64,000 bases of DNA, taken from positions 165,583-229,582 of the forward strand of contig WTPW01000622.1 in NCBI GenBank assembly GCA_009809945.1. The letters run 5' to 3'. This DNA comes from Gigaspora margarita. Taxonomy: Eukaryota > Glomeromycota > Glomeromycetes > Diversisporales > Gigasporaceae. This document shows, piece by piece, positions 12,297-24,152 of the stretch; the first letter of the stretch is position 1, and each line of letters opens with the position of its first letter. The notes beneath the pieces are model-generated. The model did no database searches. It was not told where the DNA came from and saw nothing but the letters and a program-made list of their open reading frames with translations. The translations under genes and the position numbers were made by a program.

Positions 12297-13225
12297 TAGT
12301 CTGGTGCAAAAATGTAGCTACATGATGTATCTTATAATTAAAAAAATTTTGAAATTTAATATAAGCATTTAAATGTATTTATTTATTACTCAGGTCTGCA
12401 GATTTATTTTAATGTCAATTTTATTAAAAAATTTTATTTCTGTAAAAATTTTTATTAATGACTTATTTTTTCAATTTGTAAAATGCAAAAATATGAATAA
12501 ATTAAAATTAAATAATTAATTTATCCATATATAAAAGTTTTTAATTTTTAATTATCTTTTATAAGTTTTTGTACTAAATAAACCAAGTTCTAAGCTATCT
12601 ATTAATATAAAATTTATTAACTTTTTATATACAAATTGTTGTATAATAATGTTTTTTAAAAAAAGCAAAAATATACCTTTTAAAAATAACTATATTTTTG
12701 TTACTAATTTACAATTTTGTAAGTTTTTATTGTACAAGTATATTGTTATATATATGCTAAATATATAGTTAAANTTTTAGCTTAATTGAATNAGTAGTTG
12801 TTAAAATATAAATTTTTAAATATTTAATAATAATTACTATATATAAAATTACTATATATAGTTATATATAAAACTTTATTAAAATAAATTAGTTTTAATC
12901 TATATTTTAACAACAACTAATCCAATTAAGTTAAAATTTTAACTGTATATTTAGCATATGTATGGCAATGCAGTTGTGTAGTACAAGCTTATAAAGTTGC
13001 ATATTGGTGGCAAAAATAATTTTTTTTAAAAAAATAAAATTTTTTACAAAATTTATTATAAAATAAACTTATTATAAAATGATAATAAAAATTATATCAA
13101 AATAGCTTAGGTCTTTCTTTATTAGGTATAAAAAAATTATAAATAAATAGTTAAAACTGAAGAACTTTTATATGTAGACAAAATAACTTATAGTTTTTGT
13201 GTATCTACATTTTCGCACCGACCCA
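12297..13225. mobile_element. Foldback MITE with long arms, TA target
   Basis: A 929-bp element. Outer ends read GGTGCAAAAATGTAGCTACA at the left and the complement of GGTGCGAAAATGTAGATACA at the right. TA lies outside both (12295-12296, 13226-13227). The arms remain alignable for most of their length, for example CTTAATTGAAT-x-AGTAGTTGTT near 12785 against its complement near 12915. Very AT-rich, with no coding capacity. Confidence 0.7.
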
Positions 13226-14189
13226 TAAAATGTATATAAGACCTTCGAATTTTAATAAAGTTGGAAGAAGTTCCCATTCACTTTCAAAATAATAAATAAG
13301 TTCGACGTTCAATTTAAAATGCACGATAATAATAAGAGTAATACCCTTATCTTTTGATTCGACTTCAACCTTAATAAACCTTGCGAGATTCAATTCGACG
13401 GATTTAATTGACTTGTAACTTCGTATTGGATTATTATAACTCGAATTCTATGTGACGAGTTTTGTTAATTCTTTTAAATTGTTCACGTGATTCTGACCTT
13501 TTGAACTTCGTGTCAAAATTACCCCGATTTCACCTGATCACACATCATTAGTATTATCCATCATCCCTTAGCATTTTTACATCGCATTATCGTTTCGTTC
13601 TATTAACCCTCTGTCATTATAAACTCTCCTTTAACAATCAGCTTATTCCCTTCATCATGTAATCGGTTGGAGTTTAAATTGGTACTATTGTCTATATTGT
13701 TTTACTGCTCTCCCAAATCAACCATTACAATAGATCATTCACATAAAAATTTAACGATCATGTGATTGATATTCTGGATGCATTTTGCTTGGACAGAGGA
13801 TCGTTTTGTTTACCACTAATCCATTTGGAAGTCATACATGACCTTAAGGTTATTTGTACTTCCCTCGTGATGCTAGTCATCGTTGCATTGCCCGAAGGTT
13901 TCTTCGATCAGTGGTGTTCAATCGGTATTCAGCATTGTATGTATGTTCGAAGAGGCATTCACATCACTGCTTAGCCCGCTTTTCGGTCACAATTGAGTGA
14001 CAAATTGATACAACAGCTTGGATTTTTTTTAATCATATGCTCGTTATCAACAATCGGATAAATCATGCACGAATAAGATCTGAATCACATACAAATATTA
14101 AAAATGTAATGATTTTATTATTGCTCAGATTTTAACCAGTCAGTTAGGAGCTCCTGACAGTATTGGTTACGGTTATGACCAGTCATGAC
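13226..14189. other. Single-copy-looking, compositionally distinct stretch
   Basis: This stretch is less AT-rich, retains many CG dinucleotides and shows no internal repeats, unlike its surroundings. Short open readings exist (plus 13762-13974, 70 aa; minus 13205-13393, 62 aa) but none shows a domain, good splice context or a signal peptide. A hairpin word AGGAGCTCCT lies near 14147. It could be old gene remnants or a regulatory region. Confidence 0.4.
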
Positions 14190-14201
14190 CAGTGTTTCAG
14201 G

Positions 14202-16290
14202 CAGTGTTTAAAATTCAAATCGAAAGTTATGTTCTCAAAAGAGCATAATTTAAATTTTTATTGTTCTCAAAAACTTTTTAGTGTTCATTATATATTAATT
14301 ATATTGAACATTAATTTTTAAAGAATGTTTATTTTATATTAGCTTTAACAATATTTATTAATTTACAACAAAATTAATTCAAATTAATAAAATCAATAAT
14401 ATAATAATTAATTCTATGATCAAGTTTGCACTATTCTTGGTATGCTAATTGAAAATTAAGCTTTTCTTATACTGTACTTACTCACTTGTAGTTTAACGTA
14501 TTGTGAATTAAAGTTATATCTAACTTTTAAATATAAAATAAGTAGATTATAATTAAATAACTTATGCACTGATAGTTTAATATAGTAAATAAAATAATTT
14601 TAATAAAAAATTCTATTCTTAATAGAATAATAACTTAATTGAAAATAAATTCTATACTTACAATTTACACACTAAGTCATGCTTATCTATTAATAATTTT
14701 TTAAACTTTGTATATGATTCTTTGTATTTTTTTCAATATAACACAATATATTATACAATTTAATTTCTAATAATTTTGTTAAAACTTCAAGTGCTTTTTA
14801 TATTTGTTTTGTAAACAAGCCTTTTTATAATATTTTACTCATGCTACTATTGGTTAATGCAATAAATTAGAATCCAATTACTTTGTTATTTAACTATTTA
14901 AACTTTTTACTAACAAATACTTTGTGTCTTTTTTACTTGCTTAGTATTACTATATTAGCATATCATTGACCCAAATTATCTATATATAAGTTTACACAAT
15001 AATGATACTCTCAATATAAAAAACAAACTTTATGGCTAATGAATAATTTTATTTTAAAAATCTTTAAAGGCTTCTGGAGAGGAGGGGAGGATAATGTAAA
15101 ACACATGTAAAACTTTAAACATATGTGCTACATATGGGACATCAATAGAAAAGAGACAAATTTTTTTTAAGTAAAAGTTTTTTCAACTTTAAGTTAAAAT
15201 GATTTAACAACTACCATACATTCCCAAAAATAAGCTACCTTTCTTGGGCCAAAAATTACACAAAAAAACGTGGGTAGCTTATTTTTGAATTGTTAAATTT
15301 TTTGAAAAATTGAAAAACGTACTAATAAAAAGTTGTCCAAATGCATAAAATTTTTACTATAAATGTATTTTGATGCCCTGAACAAGTCTACTTAATGGCA
15401 CTTTTGAGGTTTATTTAGTAAAATTTGGACTTTTATATGTAGCAACTGCTAATGCGTTTTTTGAGATTTTTGAAAAAAATCAGGGAGTAGCTTTTTTTGG
15501 AGTAGCTTATTTTGGGAATATATGGTACTTAATCTAATTTAATAAAATTTTTTTTTAGAGCTAAGTTATTTGTCATATAAGTAATAATGGCTTATGTATC
15601 ACCAAACCAACCAGAGTTCAGGATCTCATATAACATAACATGATTAGAAAATTCAAAACAAATGTTCATTTTGTCAAAAGTCACTTATTACTCAAAATCT
15701 GAATAGAAAACCACCTTTCATGCTCTAACAAAAAGTTTCTTTGAGCAATTCTACTATAAAAACCCCAAACTCTAACCTAACCTAGGTGTTCACACTAACC
15801 TAGGTGCTTACCTAACTCTAAATTAACAACAACAAAACTTTAATAATACAGAAATAATCTACAGGTAATATTATTATATGAATTGCATATAACTTAACTA
15901 TTTTTTATTTTAATTTTATATAGTTATAGAATTAAAACAAAAAAAATTTATTAAATTTGATCTGGTAGTTATTAAGATATTTTAATTTAAAATTTTTAAA
16001 AAAGTTACTAAAAATGATTTGTTCTTTTATATTGATGTCCCTATATCATATATACATATGTACAGAATTTGTCATAATCAAATTACATTATCAAATTAAT
16101 AAATATTTTATATAATTTATTGTTCTCATTAGTAAATCTAGAACATAAAAATTTTATAAATGTTCTCTTTGAGAACATTTCAAGAGGATAAAATGTTCTC
16201 AAATAAGAGAACCTTTTTTTAAATATCAATGTTCTTAAAAAAACTCAAATGCTCATTGAGAACCATGAGAACATTGAATTTTAAACACTG
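14202..16290. mobile_element. hAT-like element X inserted in Y, with GAGAACAT repeats
   Basis: A 2.09-kb element with inverted ends CAGTGTTTAAAATTCAA / complement. A perfect 8-bp duplication GTTTCAGG flanks it (14194-14201 and 16291-16298), cut into the end of element Y. Subterminal words GTTCTCAAA and TGAGAACAT cluster within about 80 bp of the left end and 180 bp of the right end. The interior is AT-rich without a transposase. Another MITE (15214-15525) sits inside. Confidence 0.88.
15214..15525. mobile_element. TA-type MITE inside element X
   Basis: A 312-bp element with ends CCATACATTCCCAAAAATAA and, on the other strand, CCATATATTCCCAAAATAAG, both continuing into GCTAC. TA lies on both sides. 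Tc1/mariner-type by target only. It is the third nesting level at this locus. Confidence 0.85.
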
Positions 16291-16976
16291 GTTTCAGGCG
16301 AAACTTCCGAAACTTCTAAAACTTCTGAAACTTCCGAAGCTGGGCGAAACTTCTGAAACTTCCGAAACTTCCGAAGTTTCCGAAACTTCCGAAACCTCCG
16401 AGATTGGAGTAACTTCTGAAATTTCCGAAACCAATAGCCACTAAATGTCATATAAATGATAGGCGAAAGTGGATTTCGGAAATAGGTAGGACCTTAAAAT
16501 TCGGATTTATGGCATAAAAAGATGTGGCCTTTACCAGTTTTCGGGCTAAAGCGAAACTTCCGAAATTGACCTCAGAAATCAATAGCCAATAAAATCACAA
16601 GAATCATCATTACGTGAAATAATGAGCATAAATGAGTATAAAATTGCATTTGATCCGTTTTTTATTCATTGGGTTCTGAATGTTTTGGATTCCGGTTTTT
16701 CATTCAAAAAATATTTTGTGTAATTTATTTTTTTCTTTTAATTTGCTAAGTTTCAGCAGTTTTGTAAGTATCGGAAGGGTGGGTTTCGCCAAGTTTGGAA
16801 GGTTTCGCCCCATTTCAGAGGCTTCGGAAGGTTCGGAAGTTTCGGTTTCGCCAGTTTCGGAGGGTTTCGCCATTTCGGAGGTTCTGGCCATTTTCGACTA
16901 TTTCGGATGTTACGCGATACCGAAATTCCAGGGCCGAAACATTTCGGACTTTGGGGAGGTTTCGGCTGAAACACTG

Positions 16977-17767
16977 GTATGACCAGTCATAGCCTTTACT
17001 ACTTCTAAATATGATTTGGTTAACAACTTATGTAAAAATTTATTTGCATTTTCCTGAATTAATTCAATTGCTGCATATGATTACTGTGTTGTCGCATGAG
17101 CATTATTTAAAATAAGTCCTTTATTTAGGCAAAATTCAAAATTATACCCCTGTGCATCATTTTGCGAAAATACAGTAAAAGCTTTATAATACATTAAAAG
17201 ACATATATTACAAAATCATTATTTACGTTCCTGGTTTTAACGCAATTGCGTCGCGCAGCTACCTTATCATTAATGGGAACTTTCATGTAACAAAATATCA
17301 ATCTATAATGTGACACAAATATAAAAAGTGACAAAGATTGGTGGACAACGAAATGGTATATATAATAAATAAAATACAAATTATACAAAATATCGTAATT
17401 ACATGCATCTAGCTTTCATATTACATGTTTACCCAGAATTGCACATTGAGGCATAAAATAATTAATAAATTGTGTCAAAATGCTTCCTATTCCTATTCTT
17501 GTTTGTAATATACAATTATCTATTAAAAAAATTACACTAGTATATATACACACATACTAATTTATTGATTTACAAATTCTTGTAACATATAACTTATAAA
17601 TCGAAAAATTAGTGTAACTTAAGGTTAGGGTTGGAGTAGGTTATGGTTTATACTAAAATTTTGCAAGGAATAATTTTTGTTAGAAGCCCAAAAGCTATTA
17701 TATAATCAGGATTTTGAGATATCAATATATGTGTGTATATACACATAGCGTACAAATAGAAATCGTC
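16977..17767. other. Intergenic region 3' of the secreted-protein gene
   Basis: No convincing gene. A perfect palindrome ACGCAATTGCGT lies at about 17241, next to a small CG-rich island (GTCGCGCAGC). This stretch contains the 3' flank of the minus-strand gene ending at 17768. Confidence 0.45.
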
Positions 17768-18517
17768 TTATCCATTAATGATTTTATCAAGTTCTATCAC
17801 AAGAGAGAAAAGAAGAAATGAAATAGTAAGGAAATATGATAAAGGAATGGAAAGGGGAGCGGAGGAAGAATATGTACAATTTAAACTAGATGAGCTACGA
17901 TCAAGACAGGAGGGAGGTGAAGAAGGGGGACAACCTTTTATGTGATTTGTAAGATTTGTACATGGATTTGAAAATGTTTTTACATAGCTACTTGGTATAT
18001 TTCCGAAGTTTACACATGAATTAGCACCACCAAGCATTCCTCCTGGCGGTGCATTATAGCACTCAGAAGGAAGAGCACTGAGTGCGTATCTTCCAACCAT
18101 AAACCAGCCCGTGGTTTTAGGATCCGTTGTTTTCAATTCTCTACACTGATGGTGTAATTTCATATCAACCCATGAGTCGTTAACATATTTCTGCAAACTG
18201 CAAGATGTGATAGAAGGTCTTACAAAATCCTTATTGCATTCAATAGTAATATGAGTGTTAATGGTGTCTTTTGGTATATCATTAGGGATATCTTCGGTAC
18301 TAGATTTATGAATCAAATCAAAAGAACCTTTGCATAGTATTTCATCGATTAAATTCTGTTCGGCTCCCAAATTTTGGAATTTACTACTAACTGTGAAGGT
18401 TTTTAAAAGTGTGTCATTTACATCGGGGTGGCTTGCTACTAAAGTGGTAAATGTTATATAAACTACGATGAGACACTTGAAATTTCTCATATTATTTTTA
18501 TACGAAAATAAAAACAA
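17768..18517 (-). CDS. Secreted, probably GPI-anchored cysteine-containing protein
   Basis: An uninterrupted 249-codon frame. Two starts are possible. Met10 (codon ending at 18488) gives a textbook signal peptide: short basic MRNFK, then CLIVVYITFTTLVAS. Met1 adds nine residues ahead of it. The mature part holds about ten cysteines, including CNKDF, SITSCSLQKY, HHQCREL, SECYN, NSCVNF, NPCTN, KGCPPSSPPSC and LNCTY. A Gly-rich PPGGMLGGANS motif and several N-x-S/T sites are present. The C-terminus is Ser-rich followed by a hydrophobic stretch (YFLTISFLLFSLVIEL), as in GPI-anchored or single-pass surface proteins. I cannot name the family. It is the only clearly intact cellular gene here. Its 5' flank is interrupted by a hAT transposon whose duplicated target starts 22 bp from Met1. 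Confidence 0.8.
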   Translation of the reverse strand: MFLFSYKNNMRNFKCLIVVYITFTTLVASHPDVNDTLLKTFTVSSKFQNLGAEQNLIDEILCKGSFDLIHKSSTEDIPNDIPKDTINTHITIECNKDFVRPSITSCSLQKYVNDSWVDMKLHHQCRELKTTDPKTTGWFMVGRYALSALPSECYNAPPGGMLGGANSCVNFGNIPSSYVKTFSNPCTNLTNHIKGCPPSSPPSCLDRSSSSLNCTYSSSAPLSIPLSYFLTISFLLFSLVIELDKIING

Positions 18518-18960
18518 AATATTTAATAATTATTTAAAGTCGAGACTAGAGATGGGTTTCATGCGTGCGCATGATTCCTCAATCATGTCATGAATGCGCA
18601 TTCATGCGCATGTTTCCGTATCATGCGCATTTTATCCCATCAAGGTTTTATATAGAAAAATTAAATATATATTAAGTATAATTAACATTCTAATAAATGT
18701 TAAATTTGATCCGATCTGGATCACAAGATCAAACTTTAATGACCCATCTAACCAGAATTAGAAATTATTTTGATAACGCAATTGCTAATCTGGTTCATAA
18801 GTCTGACTGAGATCATTTTAATATATCCTAATTTATTGCATATATAGTATTACAAAGATATTGTAACACGTACAGACGTATATATGCACTGTAAAAAATA
18901 TCGAAGTATTTTGTGAAATGTATTCACAATTCCAAACTTTGGCACTAATTAATTTTACAA

Positions 18961-21900
18961 ATGCCACGGAATCCAGGTCTAGTTTATCTACATTATAATG
19001 ATCTTGGTATAGTTCCTCCATTTAAACAGCCAAGAGTTCAATGTAAATATTGTCCCCATACTTGCAATAAAGCTCTTAACAAATGTGAATCACATTTAAA
19101 AAATTGTGCCAAAATTGATAATGAAACTTACCAATCATATTTTGGTCATCCAAAAATAACATCTTCACAAGTTGCTTCTCATTTATTAACAAATACATCA
19201 AAAAAAACACTACAAAATAGAAATATTAATAATTTTTTTGATAGTATTGCAGCAAATGAACAAGATAGTCTTGAATTAGAATTTGCAGAAGCTGTTTTTC
19301 AGTGTGGTCTTCCTTTTTCATTTTGTGAACTATTTCCAATTCAAGCTTGGATTAAAAAAATAAACCTTCATTTAAATTGCCTACAAGAAAAAAAATGTCT
19401 AATCAATTATTAGAAACTGTTTATAATCAGACTAAATTAAAAGTAGATAAAAGTATTGAAAATGCTGAATATTTAACTTTGATTTGTGATGAATGGTAAA
19501 ATTAACTAATTTTTTTGTATACTATTTTAATTTTTAAAAACTTTAAAAAATAATATCTTAGCAACTACTAAAACAAATTTAATAATTTTTTTTTAATTTT
19601 AAAGATCTCTAGGATTAAAACAAAAAAATCTATCAAATTTGCTTAAATTGTTGTCAAGATATCTTTATTCAAAATTAGTAAAAATTCAAAATATCTATAA
19701 TAAAAACTTTTTAATAATATTTAAATAAAAATATTTTAGAACTATCTATATAAATTTAATATGTTTTGTTTTAATTTAGAGCTTTAAAATTACAAAAAAA
19801 TTTACCAAATTATTTAAGTATTTATCAAAATATCTTTATTTAAAGATTTTTAAAAAGTTTTACTACTTATTATAGATATTTTAAATTTTACTAACTTGGA
19901 CAAAGATTTCTAATAAATTTTTTTGTTTTAATTTTAGTAATTTCTAGAATTAAAAAAATGTTCAGATTTGTTTGAATAGTTGTTAAAATATTTTTGTTCA
20001 AAGTTTTTTTAAAATATTTTTACTATTTTTTATTATGAGTATTTAAACTTTGAACAAAGATATTTTGAAATTATTTAAGTAAATTTAATGAACATTTTTG
20101 TTTTAGTTCTAATATTATTTAAAATTAAAAAATTATTAAATTTGCTTAATTAATTATTTAGATATATTGGTCAAATTTTTAAAATTTTAATTTTTAAAAA
20201 TATTTAATTTAATATATAATTAATTACTTAAATTTATTAATTTTTAGGTCAAGCATTTCTTCTGAACATTGGACAAACTTTATATTTGCAACACCCAAAC
20301 CAGTATTTGTTTTTGCAAAACCTACAGAAGAAGTACGTCAAAATGCTAATAATATTGCTAAGGCTAAAGAAGATATTATTGAAACTATAGATAAGTCTAA
20401 AGTTTGTGCTATAATCACTGATAACGCTTTAGTTATGAAAAAATCTTGGAAAATTTTAAGCAACTCTTTTCCTAATATTATTTACATGGGTTGTTTGGCA
20501 CATAATCTAAATCTTATTGTTCAAGATATTATGAAATTAAACCAAATTAAATCTATTTTTAAAAAAACAAAAGCTATTGTTAAGTTTTTTAAAAATCACA
20601 ATATTCCAGCAGCAATTTTTAGATGTCATCAACAATCACAAAAATTAAAAACTTCACTTAAATTACCAGCAAAAACAAGATGGAGATCTTTTTTTATTTG
20701 TATGGAATCAGTTAAAGTTAACCATGTTGCAATTAGTCTTACCATTACTGAATTAGTTGCAAATCAAGATAATATAGAAAAAATTGTTGAAAACAGTTTA
20801 TAGTAAAACTTATTGGAATAATCTTTCAAAATTAATTGATATTTTAAAAGAATTAATAATTGGAATTAGCATATTTGAAAGTGATACTCCTCAATTATCT
20901 TATTTTTATGAATGGTATCATAATTATTTTAAAAAAATTCAAAATAGAAAGTATTATAATTTTATTAATAATAATTATAAGAAATAAACTAAAATTAGCT
21001 AAAACTATAATTTTGAAATCTTTATTTAAATTATTCTATACAAATTTAATTGCTTGGTTTTTATAATATAAAACTTTTAAATAGACCTAGCCAGCTAGTT
21101 TTTTTAATAATTATGTATATATAAATTTATAATATTCTAAAACAAAATTTTTAAATTCTATCTGTTATTAAAATATATAAAAAGATTGTTTAGAAAATTT
21201 CAAATTTTGATTTAGCCAGATTATAAAAACTAATTAATTAATTCTGTATAGACTTAATTAAAATTTATTTGTATTTTTCAAATTTTAATTTGACTAATTT
21301 TAGTTTTAACTATTAAAAGTTTATAATTAATTAATTTTTATTAATTAATTAAGTTTTATTAATTAATTCGTGATCCGTATACCAACCAGTGAAAATATAT
21401 AGTAAAATGTGGGGTTAATTCATTAGTGTTTTTTCAAATTTCAGGAATCTGGCACTGTCCGAGCAATAGCGACTTTTTTTACTATGTTAACCTTTCGTCT
21501 CCACTAAACGAAAGTTGTAGAGCACATTCTTGCGATTCTAACCGTGGTAAAATCATTAAAACCGGCCTAGTAGATCACAAGTTATCGTTAAAAAACATTT
21601 CGTGACCATATAAAGTTCCTATGTAAACAATATTATTGTTTACATAGGAACTTTATATGGTCGCGAAATGTTTTTTAACGATATCTTGTGATCTACAGGG
21701 CCGATTTTAATGATTTTACCACGGTTAGAATCGCAAGAATGTGCTCTACAACTTTCATTTAGTGGAGACGAAAGGTTAGCTTAGTAAAAAAAGTTGCTAT
21801 TGCTCGGACAGTGCCAGATTCCTGAAATTTGAAAAAACACTAATTAATTAACCCCACATTTTACTATATATTTTCACTGGTTGGTATACGGATCACGAAT

Positions 21901-22909
21901 TAATTAAATAATATAGAAGATATTAAAAATATACTAAAAGCTAGGTGGGTTAAGATATATCATCCATTTATGGAAGTTGCAAATTTTCTTAATCCTAAAA
22001 TTGCTGGAAATGGATTACCAAATAATTATATGACAACTATTTCTAACTTTATTTCTAAATATTATACACATTGTTCATCAACTATTTGGCAACAAATTAT
22101 TCAATATAAAACTAAAAATGGACCATTTGATCATCAATTAGCTTGGAAATCTGTAAATCAACTTGACCCAATAATGTGGTGGAAAGGTAATTTTCAAGAA
22201 TCTGTTCCTGAGTTAACAAAACTAGCATGTAAAATATTATCTATTCCTACTTTATCAGCTGCAGCAGAAAGAAACTAGTCTAATTTTTCATTTATTTATA
22301 ATAAAAAAAGTCAAAGATTAACTAAACCAAGAGTATTTAAATTAGTCTATATATATAGTAATTATAGATTGCAATTACCACATATTACTCAAAAACTTTA
22401 TAAAAATAAAGATATTGAAAATGCAAATATATTAAATATGCTTGAGTCAGATAATGAAGAAGATAATTCTTTAGATAATAATTTGAATAATAATATTGAT
22501 GATAATTTTGATAATGAATCAAGTGATAGTTCTGATGATGAATTAGATGATGAATTGGAAAATGAATTGTATAATGAAATAGATATTGAATTAGATAATG
22601 AATCAGATAATGAATCAAATGATGAATTAAATGATGAATTAAATGATGAATTAGATGATGAATTAGATGATACAATAGATGATTTAGATAATGATTACAA
22701 TGATGGTAAGTTTAAAAATAATTTTAAAAATAACTTAATATGTTCTTTAATTATTAATTAATAATTTAAATAAAAATTTAAATAATAATTTAGAATATCT
22801 TGAAAATAATAATAATGATTTAAAAGAAAGAAGTTTTGATACATCTATGGATAATATATCTGTAGATGATGAATTTTTAGAAGATTATTTGCAAAAAGAA
22901 GATAAATAA
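18961..22909 (+). pseudogene. hAT transposase pseudogene
   Basis: Would cut and paste the element. Order: MPRNPGL start; BED-like zinc finger (CKYC, then HLKNC) at residues ~28-50; FAEAVFQCGLPFS; a frame slip in an A-run near 19360; then FKLPTRKKM and YLTLICDEW with the first catalytic Asp. A 752-bp AT-rich intron (19496-20247, GTAAAA to TTTTAG) splits the Trp codon. Exon 2 has SSISSEHWTNF, IITDNA with the second Asp, GCLAHNLNLI and KLPAKTRWRS. A frame slip at about 20800 follows. After a gap holding a 549-bp palindrome, the dimerisation region reads WWKGNF and LSAAAERN with the Glu. TAG at 22276-22278 replaces the usual Trp. A long Asp/Glu/Asn-rich tail follows, with an 88-bp intron (22706-22793, GTAAGT to TTTAG). 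Dead, but the architecture is complete. Confidence 0.88.
21359..21907. repeat. 549-bp near-perfect palindrome
   Basis: Arms of about 273 bp mirror each other around a 3-base loop at 21632-21634 (GTAAACAAT / ATTGTTTAC flanks). Only a few mismatches were seen, for example GTGACC against GTCGCG-type differences near 21603 and 21661. Outer bases are TTAATTAATTCG / complement, so the target duplication is hidden in the symmetry. It is inserted in, or next to, an intron-like gap of the hAT transposase gene. It is non-coding; a transcript would fold into a long hairpin. Confidence 0.92.
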
Positions 22910-23611
22910 TAACAGATAAAATTATAAACATTATATTTTAAAAATTACAATATTAAATTTAAAGTGCTAAAAATTAAAAAAAAATTAAAAAATCAAAAAT
23001 TATTCCAAAAAAAATTAAAAAATTAAAAAAATTATTTTAAAAAAAATTAAAAATTAAAAAATTAATTAAAAAAATTAAAAATAAAAAAAGCAAAAAAAAA
23101 TAAAAAAAAAACCAAAAAATAAAAAAAATACTACTGAATCTCTCTAAAAAGGTTATTAGATTTAAAAACAATATAAAAATGTATTAAATCTATATAGTAG
23201 AAATGAGGTTAGTAGATCAATTTCGTTAATTTGGCAAATTCACAAGATTGGCAAGTTTAGTTTTGGGATTTTTAATGGCAATTAAAACATAATAACAAAA
23301 TTATGTAGATTAAGATTAGTTAAGATCATTGAATATTAAGCTATTATATATATTCTCAATTTATATAAGATATGTAAGCGACGATAAAGTTTACAAATAG
23401 TTAATTTGTAAAAGTTTATATATGCAGACAAAATCTTATTAAGAATCGATATGTACTATCTTTATTTAGATATATTATCAATAATAAAAAAAAAATTAAA
23501 AAAAATTTTTTATCATGTGGTATCATGCACATTTTATATTTTATGCGCATTAATGCGCATTCATGTGCATTTTATTATAAAATGCGCATTTTTCCCATCT
23601 CTAGTCGAGAC

Positions 23612-24148
23612 ATATATATATAATGAATTAAGAGCTATTAGACTTATTTGGGTCGCACTGTGAACATGAGTTCTACAACAATAAGTAACCAATCAGATTT
23701 TGATATCTTATACAATCATTTATAGATTTTATTCTACAATCATTTTACTTTGCCCATATATTACAGTAATAAATAAGATGCAGTACGACGCAGTCGCGCT
23801 AACCCAATATATATTACAAATGTTATCAGAAATTTTGAAACACCTAGAAAAAATTAACTGACAATAATTTGAATAATTAACAGTAAATTTTAGGTGTCTC
23901 AAAAATTTATGAAATAATGTAAAACTAGATAGTTATCTGACATTTTCGCGCAAACCAGGACAGGGAGTTTTAAATAATGTAAAAAATTGTAAATATCAGT
24001 AATTATTATGTACTAAATAAAATTCTGTATTTTTGGTTTATAATTAGTTAATATAATAATCTTTAGTACCAGGAGCAGAGTGATACCAGGAACGGAGTAA
24101 TAAAATCATGTAGTGGGTACTAGGAACAGAATGATGAAATCACGTAGT
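23612..24148. other. Original upstream DNA of the secreted-protein gene, then degenerate repeats
   Basis: 23612 onward should be the promoter side of the minus-strand gene before the hAT inserted; it starts with a TATATATATAAT run. No gene seen. At 24065-24148, three short copies of an ACCAGGAACAGAGTGATA-type word appear, each followed by an AAATCACGTAGTG-type phrase. The same words occur at 36180 and 36795, on the far side of the Gypsy element. Confidence 0.5.
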
Positions 24149-24152
24149 GTAC

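Larger units (their letters stand above)
14190..16976. mobile_element. hAT-like element Y with TTCCGAAAC repeats, split by element X
   Basis: The ends are CAGTGTTTCAGGCGAAAC (reconstructed across X) and the complement of CAGTGTTTCAGCCGAAAC. Removing X and its 8-bp duplication leaves about 690 bp. Both sides carry many copies of CGAAACTTC or its complement (16299-16400 and 16790-16970). The flanks GTCATGAC (left) and GTATGACC (right) are only approximately repeated. Overlapping readings across the repeats translate to Ser/Glu/Thr or Phe/Arg-rich strings and are not genes. Confidence 0.75.
18547..23603 (+). mobile_element. hAT transposon with GCGCAT subterminal repeats
   Basis: A 5,057-bp element with ends TAGAGATGGG / complement and a perfect 8-bp duplication GTCGAGAC (18539-18546 and 23604-23611), diagnostic of hAT. 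Both ends carry clustered ATGCGCAT words (18565-18635 and 23520-23590), the likely transposase-binding sites. It carries a decayed transposase gene on the plus strand. It lies between the start codon of the minus-strand gene and its original upstream DNA. Confidence 0.93.

Noticed and set aside
13762-13974. 70-aa reading with several Cys as a possible secreted effector
   Set aside because: No signal peptide pattern, no splice context, and length compatible with chance in this less AT-rich stretch.
16680-16992. Overlapping readings on both strands across 16680-16992 and at 16229-16444
   Set aside because: They run through the TTCCGAAAC subterminal repeats of element Y; open only because the repeat unit avoids stops.
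22385-22675. Minus-strand His/Ile/Leu-rich reading
   Set aside because: Antisense of the Asp/Glu/Asn-rich tail of the hAT transposase.
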